NCBI GenBank assembly: GCA_039720395.1
Contig: CM077823.1
Coordinates: 35,794,371-35,858,370 of the forward strand
Source of the DNA: Liquidambar formosana
Taxonomy: Eukaryota > Streptophyta > Magnoliopsida > Saxifragales > Altingiaceae
Reading direction: 5' to 3'
Length of the DNA stretch: 64,000 nucleotides
This document shows, piece after piece, positions 56,231 to 64,000 of the stretch. The notes under the pieces are model-generated. The model ran no database searches, was not told the DNA's origin, and saw nothing but the letters and a program-made list of their open reading frames with translations. The translations under genes were made by a program, and so were the position numbers. Each line of letters begins with the position of its first letter. The stretch's first letter is position 1.

Positions 56231-57262
56231 AGTTTTTATTTATTTATTTATTATTTTTTTTATACTGATGCTGCTACGCTTCTGGTTCTGTATCTAAGTT
56301 TGCAATTAATTCTGACTTTGATCTCATTAAGTTGCCTAAACTATTTTGTGTGAAGCTTGAAAATTTGGTAGATTTTGAGGAAGTGGAACATTGGATTAAA
56401 AATATTTTGAAGCACAATTACAGATCGAATAAGTGAAGTGAACTATTTTGTAGTGGAAAATTTTTTTGAAAAGCAACCTTTCAAGTTAGATGTGGAAATT
56501 CAAGATAAGCCTTCAATTCACACATTTCTTTTTTCTTTTCTTCGTTTTTGTTTTTGTTCGTCTTATATTACACCATATGATATTGCTTTAAAATTGAAAT
56601 TTCCCATTGCAGGCTAGACGTGGGTAGAACAATCCAGTTTTTAAGGAAAATGTTTTTGTGATGTGCATATAGGAAATGTGCACTTATATCTACATATATG
56701 GATGATGATTCCAAAGTTGTAAGGTGGAAACACTTATGAATGAAAATTTGGAAAAGGAAAAAAAAAAAAAAGAGAAGAAGAAAATAATATAGATAATTCT
56801 TCCACAAATTTCTTGTAAGCCCACCAGGCTAGGATTGTTTACAGAACGCAGATCAAAGATTAAAATCTGATCTCCCTCCTAGTCAAATCATGGTAGCTTT
56901 AATTTTTATTATGTCATGGTCATAGTTTTTAGCATCTCCATAGAAATTCCTTGGATATTAAAAAATGTTGTTGAAAAAAGAGGGCCACATCTATTGAAAA
57001 ATGTGAAAATATATCCGCAAAAGGGGTATGAAAATAATCCAGAGAGGGGTGTGGATGCAACCAAAAAAAAAAAAGAAGTGAAAATAGGCTCTCCAACTCT
57101 ACCCAAAAAGCCAAAAAAAAAAAAAAAAAATTTGCCACTGTTGCTAGTGAGCAACACCCAAGAATTTAGGATATGAATATAAAGAAATTCAATGAAAATT
57201 ATGAAGGACTCTTCCCATCTACTCCCATCCTGCCCATCACTAGGGCATAATTCCTCCTACCT
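56231..57262. repeat. Segmental-duplication block, copy 4
   Basis: 56231-56930 is the near-identical partner of 1-722. 56890-56960 and 57135-57262 continue as at 21771-21840 and 22200-22350. It holds the empty site of the Tat-type retrotransposon (tcaaatcatggtagcttt). A-runs create Phe- and Lys-rich ORFs that are not genes. Confidence 0.82.
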
Positions 57263-57267
57263 CTCCC

Positions 57268-57947
57268 TAGGGGTGTTAATGGTTTTGGTTAAAACCGAGA
57301 ACCAAACCGAACCGGGCGGTTTGGTTTGGTTTTTTTGTCATTAGGTTTGGTTATGGTTTTAATTTTAGAAAACCGAACTCAATTGGTTTGGTTTTGGTTT
57401 TCAATTTTAAAAAACCAAACCAAACCGAAAAACCGAAAAAACCGAAAAATATATATATATATATATATATAAACTTAAAGTTTGTAAATTCCCAATTCTA
57501 ATAAGGGTAAAATAGGTAATGGGCTTTTTTTTGTTGATTTTAAGTTTCTTATTGTTTTCCCTTTTTTAGATTGGCATGTATTAAGCTAGCCATTAATGTT
57601 GTGCATATATATTAATGTTGTGTGTGATATTGACATATTGATATATGTCAATATGTTTCTATTTTGATACAATGTTTGTTTTTTTTAGTTGCTAATGTAA
57701 TGCTTTTATTAAAAATGTTTTTATTTGGAGTTTGACATGTCATTTTTTTCATTTTCAATTATTTGTTGTTACTTGATAGATTAAAACCGAAACCGAACCG
57801 AACCAAACCGAAATATAATGGTTTGGTTTGGTTTGGTTTTTTTATAGTATGGTTTGGTTTTGGTTTGGGAGGAACAAAACCGAAGTATAATGGTTTGGTT
57901 TGAAATCTCCTTTAAAACCGAACCAAACCGAACCATTAACACCCCTA
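57268..57947. mobile_element. Non-autonomous hAT element, 680 bp
   Basis: The ends taggggtgttaatggtttt and accattaacacccctaare inverse, with an exact 8-bp duplication cctctccc (57260-57267 and 57948-57955). Subterminal regions are dense in ggtttggtt on one side and aaccgaacc on the other. It shares the taggggtg terminus with 5554-6533. No transposase frame. Confidence 0.9.
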
Positions 57948-57955
57948 CCTCTCCC

Positions 57956-58270
57956 AAGGGAATAGCGCCTCTTATCTTTTGATTTTATGTTATTTGATTT
58001 CCCTCTTTATTTTTATTTTTTTAGTCAAACGTGAGCAACTTAAGTTTACTTCTGCTAAGGTTCAAGGACACCAATAACCTTGTCTCACATGATACATGAT
58101 ACATAGTTGACTCGCAAGGTCTTCCTAATAGGGACGAGGTAAAAATTCAAATTTTAGACTTGTAGTTCCTAAACTATAGTCCCTTGCTGTCTATACTCTA
58201 CACTACCCTCACATGTCTTCTCCTATTTGTGTTGAAGATTTTATTGAAGGCACATGAGAATGACATTTGC
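57956..58270. repeat. Segmental-duplication block (Q), copy
   Basis: Matches 44990-45327 and 23070-23310 (cctcttatcttttgatttta, caaacgtgag, gacatttgcttc). Confidence 0.7.
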
Positions 58271-58286
58271 TTCTAAAGAACTATGT

Positions 58287-58470
58287 TCGTTTGGAGTTCG
58301 GATTTGCTGCAGTGCTAGAAAAAATACAGCATGTGCTGTGCTTGTCTCAGATCGTAACACTTGGACAAATGAGCATCCATACAAGTTTGGATTTGCTGCA
58401 GTGCTAAAAAAAACACAGCTTGTGCTGTGCTTGTCTCGAATCGTGACACTTGGACAGATGAGCAACCAAT
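58287..58470. repeat. Two-unit tandem repeat of about 90 bp
   Basis: Two adjacent units each contain ggatttgctgcagtgcta, then cttgtgctgtgcttgtctc (first unit gcatgtgctg), then gtgacacttggacagatgag (first unit gtaacacttggacaaatgag). The derived ORFs on both strands are repeat artefacts. Confidence 0.8.
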
Positions 58471-58972
58471 GGCTAAGGACAAAGAAGTTGAGAAAAGCCC
58501 CCAAAGGGTAGTTTAACGGCGTTTAGATTGCTGTTTAAAGAGGGGAAAAAAAAAAACTGCGTTAACCTCGCCAGCATTAGAACGGTGCTTATGATCATGA
58601 ATCTCATCGGATACCCAAAGGCCAATTTTTGTTGGAGAGATTTGATGGATTTAGTGGGTTGGCATTGGCATGTGAGAAGGATTCTCACCCAAATTCAAAA
58701 GTTCAAGATCTGAAGCATAGGACTCCTGTGCATTACAATAGTTGTCAGCAATGACACAGACCTCACCGGCAAGGTTCACTTCGTTGCTGTTTCTGGTTGT
58801 CTCCGCTCAACCTGGGATCAGGCCATATCTGAATTGGCCATGGAAAAAAGCACCAATCTTTTGCCTCGTCGCCACTCGCCGTTGGCCTAAGGTTAAAGAT
58901 GCCATTGTCGGAGGTTGATACACAATGAAGAAAGAACAAAAAGAACAAAGAAACGTGTGGAAGTGCTCTCTG
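58471..58972. other. Intergenic, no gene seen
   Basis: No family match in either strand. The 61-codon ORFs here lack supporting features. The copia LTR starts at 58973. Confidence 0.45.
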
Positions 58973-59242
58973 TGTTAAGTGTTGAAGTGGTAAAGCTCTA
59001 TATTTTATTGTTAAAGAAATAAGGCCTATAAATAGGCTTTACATAGAACTTTTCATCCTAGCACTAGCCACTACTCCTATAGAATAGGATCACACTTTCT
59101 CAGCACTAACCACAACTCCTATCAAATAGGATCACACCTAAAACACTTTCTCAGCACTAACCAAATAACTAAAATAGCTAAAGACTTGGTCAAATCTACT
59201 AGAGCTTCCAATAAATGAAATAAAACATTTAAAATCTTAACA
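58973..59242 (-). repeat. 3' LTR of copia A, 270 bp
   Basis: On the minus strand it starts tgttaagattttaaatg and ends cttcaacacttaaca, giving perfect 7-bp inverted ends. A cctataaataggc TATA-like word lies at about 59019-59032. The polypurine tract adjoins it. Confidence 0.85.
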
Positions 59243-59287
59243 CCCTCCCTTAAACTGAAATCTACAGAAATCAGTTTAAAAGAAAAA

Positions 59288-61228
59288 TCAACCCTCTTCA
59301 AAGTCCTCCTTTACAGCAACACGTGAACAAACTCCAAGTAGACCACGCAACTTCACAAATGTAGACAACTTGAGAGGTTTGGTCTGTATATCTGCAACTT
59401 GATCTTCACTTCGACAATATACCAGTTTGATTGTTCCATCATTGCTAAGATCTCTTAAAAAATAATGCTTCACATCGATATGTTTGCTTCTTCCATGCAA
59501 CACAGGTTTCTTGGAGAGTTTGATTGCTGAGTTGTTGTCACAAAAAACTGTAGTAGCTTCAACTTGCTTGAATTGTAGCTCTTCAAGAATTCTTCTCAAC
59601 CAGACAGCTTGACAAGCACAAGCTGTTGCAGCAATAAATTCAGCTTCTGTAGTTGACAAAGTGACAATTGGTTGCTTCTTAGAAGACCACAAAATGGCTC
59701 CTGTGCCCAACGTAAAAACATAGCCCGAAGTGCTCCTTCTATCATCTTGATCTCCTGCATAATCACTATCAGTAAACCCAAACAACTCTAACTTTTCACC
59801 CTTCTTGTAGAACAGCCCAAAATCTCTAGTTCCTTGCAAGTAACGAAGGATTCTCTTGGCAGCTAACAAATGCATTTATGTTGGATTCTCCATATATCTA
59901 CTTATTAAACTTACAAAATACATTATGTCTGGTCTTGTTGCAGTTAAATACATCAAACTGCCAACAATTTGCTTGTAAAGTGTGCTTTCCACCTTCTTGC
60001 CTTCATGATCTTTGTTTAGCTTCAAGCCAAACTCAGTTGGAGTGCTTACAGGATTGCAATCCTTTATCCGAAACCTGTCCAAAATATCTTGCACATACTT
60101 CTTTTGAGAAATAAAAATCCCATTAGCTGATTGCACTACTTCTATGCCAAGGAAGTAATGCATCATACCAAGATCAGACATTTCAAATTCAACCATCATA
60201 GATTTCTTGAATTCTTTAAACATCACACCATCATTTCCAGTAAATATAAGATCGTCTACATATAAGCAAACAACGAGCAATTTCCCCTTATCTCCAATTT
60301 TAACAAAAAGTGTGTGCTCATATGGACATTTGTGAAAGCCTTCTTTCAAAAAATAAGCCTCAATGCGACTATACCAAGCTCGTGGAGCTTGTTTTAATCC
60401 ATAAAGAGCTTTCTTTAATCTATACACTTTATGCTCATTTCCGATCTTAATATAACCAAGGGGTTGTTCTACAAATACCTGTTCTTCCAAGTTTCCATGC
60501 AAGAATGCTGATTTGACATCCAGCTGGAAAATAGGCCATGAGTTCTGCGCCGCCAATGCAATCACCAATCTGATTGTATCATGTCTTGCAACGGGGGCAA
60601 AAACTTCTGTGTAATCAATCCCATATTCCTGCTTGTATCCCTTAGCCACCAAACGCGCCTTATACTTTTCAACTTCACCATTTTCCTTTAGTTTTGTTTT
60701 GAAGACCCACTTTACACCAATGGTTTTGTGCCCTTTCGGAAGATTAGTCAGCTCCCAAGTATCATTTCTTTCAATGGCGTCAATTTCATCATCCATTGCC
60801 TTTCGCCATTTTGCCTCTTTGACGGCACTTTCAAAAATTGTAGGATCACAATCTGAAAATAAAGCAAAGTGAGTAATTGGATCTTCAATTTCAGTTACCT
60901 CATAGTCTTCCATCCATGCGGGCCTTCTTCGAATACGACGAAGAGATCAAGCTGCTGCATCAGTAGCTTCTGCTGCTGTTGGCAAAATTTCAGCAGTTGT
61001 TAGAGTTGCTTCTGATGAATTTTCAGGCATAAAAGCTGCTGGAGTTGGCTCTCTTTCATAATCATTATCAAAGAGAACTTGAGTAGGTTGCTCCCTATTC
61101 CAATCCCAAGTGTTTTCCTCATCAAAGACAACGTCTCGACTGGTCACAATCTTCTTGGTTAGTGGATTAAACAATTTATACGCCTTGGATGTTTCACTAA
61201 CACCAAGAAAGACACACTTTTCCCCTTT
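59288..61228 (-). pseudogene. pol: Copia A pol: linker, reverse transcriptase, RNase H
   Basis: From 61228 the frame reads KCVFLGVSETSKAYKLFNP (the end of the integrase-linker). A TGA follows at about 60945, then an open 345-codon RT with WRKAMDDEIDAI, KWVFKTKLKENGEVEKYKAR, LDVKSAFLHGNLEEQVFVEQP, YGLKQAPRAWY and CLYVDDLIFTG. A TAA at 59876-59878 separates it from RNase H, which has [30 protein letters not shown] and [20 protein letters not shown], ending near 59288 with a stop. Catalytic YVDD and the RNase H acidic residues are intact. Only the two nonsense codons and the copia B insertion disable it. Confidence 0.9.
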
Positions 61229-62897
61229 TGTTGGGAATCAAACTAGAGAGGAAAAATACGAAGGCGGAATTTAAAATTTTTCCTATGATTCCCAAACCCA
61301 TGAATCTTAATTATGCTTAATACAAAAACCATAAACCCTAACTAGAAGAGGGTAGAATTACTTACAGTTGATTCAAGTCTTCTCCTTTATGCTCCAAGCT
61401 TTGTCTTCTGATTGAGCAGTCCAAGTGTACTGCCTCCAACAGTATCCACACCTAGCTTGAGCAAGTTGTCCTTTCCTTCTTCTTCCTTAGGGTTGCTAGA
61501 GGTGGAGAAGAGGGAGAGAGAGAGAGGGAGGGCTGTGAAAATTTCGGCCAGCACTTGGGAGCCTCCAAGAGTGCATTAAGTGATGATGTCATCACATCAT
61601 AAGAGGCTTTAAATAGCCTCCAACTAGGGCCGGCCAAGGGGGGATTCCAAACCCTAATCTAATTTGTGTAATTACTCTTAATTACACAATTAGCCCACTA
61701 GTTTGCATCAAATACAAATTAGCCCCTTAAAGAACTTTTCTTTAATCACTTATACCCTTTCTCTCATAGACAATCAAGCTCTCTTAGCATGATCAGTGTG
61801 TGACCCATTGGGTTCACATCATCAAGTAGTAGGAACAGCACAAGTTGTGCACAATGGAACACTTTCCATTAAGGGTCTAATTGAAACTCCTTTCAATTCC
61901 CTAATTGATTATAACTCATTTATATCAATTAGGGCTTCTACTAACCATGAGTAACACCTAGCATATGGCTCATGGTGTGGTCCTTAATGAGGTGAATAGT
62001 CATTTACAAAGAACCCTTCTGTTATAGTTTACAGGTTACAATTCCATCCTTCCATCAACACAATGTCTCCAATTGAACTAATAGGACATGGAAGTCTGTC
62101 AAGTCCCTAGTTCAATTACTTTATACTCATTCATTAATATCAACTCAATGATGAACTTATGGAAACTCCTTTCCATATTCATTCTACCATGGGCCCATGG
62201 ATTTAATGAGTTATATTCAATGAATGCTGTATGAGACATTCACTCCCTTTTTCCTGAGAGTGATGGATTCCTTGTTGATCACTCACATGCCTTCACACAT
62301 ATAGCAGAAGGGCCAATGAACACCCTTACAGACCCCTGAATAGGATCTGCACTTAGTGTTATCAAACTTCTAAAGCTACATGCATAAGACAACCATGGTG
62401 TCTCAGGTCTAAGGATTACTTGTACCACTATAACAATGAGAAACTGATTGACAGGCAGGTTAAAACTCCATTCAGTTTATCTCATATCTTTGGTCACATT
62501 CAGTGTACCTATTCTGATAATAGGCACCCACTTGTTGGTTGTAGTGTCTCCACACAAATAGCTTGAGACTAGCTATCCTCCTATAGAGTCAACCTAACAA
62601 GTGCTAGTCCTATGGTTCATTACTGTCCATCATAGTGAACCTTCAACTAGGAATGATTTAGGAGTTTAGTACAGAGATATATTTAGAGTCTCAAAATTAC
62701 AACCCTTTGTAATTTCATATTCTCAACTCTAACTCCATGGACATATTATGTAAATATAAATGATGCATATAAACATAATAGAATAAGCCCTTTTATTAAA
62801 TCAATAATAAATGTGACATGCATAAATGAAATCAATTGATTGTTCCTAATCCCTAAACAATCATCTCTATGATTGGCTCTAGGGCATAATCCTAACA
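61229..62897 (-). repeat. 3' LTR of copia B, 1669 bp
   Basis: On the minus strand it starts tgttaggattatgccctag and ends ctagtttgattcccaaca. It is preceded by the polypurine-like gtgcaagtgggagat (62898-62912). The long LTR with this start is in the style of Angela/Tork-type copia elements, judged from memory. The ORF at 61452 is within it and is not a gene. Confidence 0.85.
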
Positions 62898-62912
62898 ATC
62901 TCCCACTTGCAC

Positions 62913-64000
62913 TATAGCCAATCCACCATGTATCTCATACTCATATCCTGTCGGTGGTGATCCAACACACTTGGGTCATAGCTTTAGTAAAGGGGTCTTC
63001 TTTATTCTCTATTGTATTAAACTTCTATATGTATATGTCATCTCTTCCAATGATCTCTCTAATCACTTGGAATCGCCGCTTAAAGTTTGGACTTTTGATG
63101 AGACCGTGGATCCTTGTCTTGAGCACTAGCCTTATTGTTGTCACAAAAACAATAGTAAAGGCTTCTCAATGTTAGGAACCACTCCTAGTTCTGCAATGAA
63201 CTTACTCATCCAAACATGCAGCAATGAGCTCAAATTTACAGCTCCACCATTTAAGGTGAGAACATACCTCGATGTTGATCTCCTATCATCATCGTCAGAT
63301 TGAAAATCTGAATCCGTTCTACCAACCATTTCAAGTTTCTTTCTTCATAGGCAAGGGATAGGTCCTTTAGTTCTTCTCAAGAACTTAAGGATAGCCTTGA
63401 CTGCTTCCCAGTGTTCCTCATCTGGGTCTGCCTGATATCTGCTCGTAATATTTACAGCAAAACTGATATCTGGTCTTTCAGTTATAGACAACTTGATTCC
63501 ATGTCTGACAGGAATTAGACCTCCTTTTGGAATCATGCATTTTGAACTCTTTCAAAATCTTGTCTATGTACTTTGATTGGGAGAGACTTAGCATCCTTTA
63601 GATCTATCTCTATAGACCTCTATTCCTAGAATATAGGATGCTTCTTCCAAATCTTTTATGAAGAAACTTTGTGAAAAACCAATCTTTCACTTTTGACAAC
63701 GTCTCTACATTATTCCCTAATAAGTAGAACGTCATTCACTTATAGGACCATAAATGTGATCGCACTCCCACTAACCCTTTGTACAATCATGGTACAATAA
63801 CGGGTTCTATCTCAACAGGGATAGGGGTTGCATCAATGTTAGTTTGTGTCTCATTAGACAACTCTTTGAGTTCTATTTTCCTGTTGTTATCTCCTTCTTG
63901 AATAAACTCTTTTTTAAGAAAGATTGCAAACTTACAAACAAAACACCTTTTGTTCATCAGGATAATAGATATGATATCCTAAACTTTCTTTAGGGTAATC
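62913..64000 (-). pseudogene. Copia B pol remnants with internal deletion
   Basis: On the minus strand, reading toward lower coordinates: a degenerate linker (GYPKESLGYHIYYP, about 63958-64000), then directly a degenerate YVDD region (about 63735) and SQSKYIDKILKEFK. ITERPDISFAVNITSRYQAD and TDSDFQSDDDDRRSTSRYVL (RNase H start, 63270-63329) follow, then AELGVVPNIEKP and the pol end. Most of the RT fingers and palm are missing between the linker and YVDD, so a large internal deletion has occurred. Stops and frameshifts are frequent. Confidence 0.78.

Larger units (their letters stand above)
58973..61228 (-). mobile_element. Copia retrotransposon A (3' part), interrupted
   Basis: From the minus strand's 3' end: LTR (58973-59242), polypurine tract (tttaagggaggg, 59243-59254), RNase H and RT, then the linker behind integrase up to 61228, where copia B has inserted. 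The integrase, gag and 5' LTR must lie beyond the window. Frames are open apart from two nonsense codons, so decay is recent. Confidence 0.88.
61229..64000 (-). mobile_element. Copia retrotransposon B (3' part), inserted in copia A
   Basis: The 3' LTR (61229-62897), the polypurine tract and degenerate pol continue to the window edge. The insertion joins copia A at a flank ccttt (61224-61228); its other copy lies outside. The orientation matches copia A. Confidence 0.85.

Overview
This window is AT-rich plant nuclear DNA, most likely from a eudicot. The evidence is the set of mobile elements (Tat-type Ty3/gypsy, Ty1/copia, Rep/Hel-RPA Helitrons, hAT, MULE and PIF/Harbinger elements, tRNA-derived SINEs) and a BAHD acyltransferase of the vinorine-synthase-like clade. 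The species cannot be told from the sequence. There are no operons, rRNA or functional tRNA genes.

Only one ordinary gene looks intact: an intronless 430-codon BAHD acyltransferase on the minus strand (52085-53377). Four damaged relatives lie in the same window: a truncated copy split by an hAT element (5007-6716), a full-length copy with a frameshift and a nonsense codon (23931-25273), an N-terminal scrap (45329-45505) and an isolated promoter fragment (21845-21990). Shared flanking blocks (1-722 and 56231-56930, and several more) show that the locus grew by segmental duplication and was then filled with transposons.

Layout: 1-4.3 kb, a decayed copia element on the minus strand. 4.7-7.0 kb, the first BAHD relic, carrying an hAT element that itself carries a MULE foldback MITE. 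7046-21765, a 14.7-kb Tat-type gypsy retrotransposon with 603/602-bp LTRs and a 5-bp target duplication. Its gag is split by a 3.36-kb solo LTR, and it carries a four-exon antisense gene. 21.8-28.1 kb, the second BAHD relic, hAT elements and small MITEs. 28140-44115, a 16-kb Helitron with decayed Rep, PIF1 helicase and RPA1-like genes, itself invaded by a 2.4-kb MULE and a 3.35-kb solo LTR. 44.1-48.6 kb, duplicated flanks, a BAHD scrap, an hAT element and SINEs. 48614-50661, a second, non-coding Helitron. 51.2-53.4 kb, the intact BAHD gene. 54343-55969, a MULE with long inverted repeats full of one short palindrome. 56.2-58.3 kb, another duplicated block with an hAT element. 58973-64000, a copia element interrupted by a second copia element that runs off the window.

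Many insertion boundaries are set to the base by target-site duplications, and several are confirmed by reading-frame continuity or by an empty paralogous site in the window. Percent identities, dates and family names were not computed. All homology statements come from reading motifs by eye.
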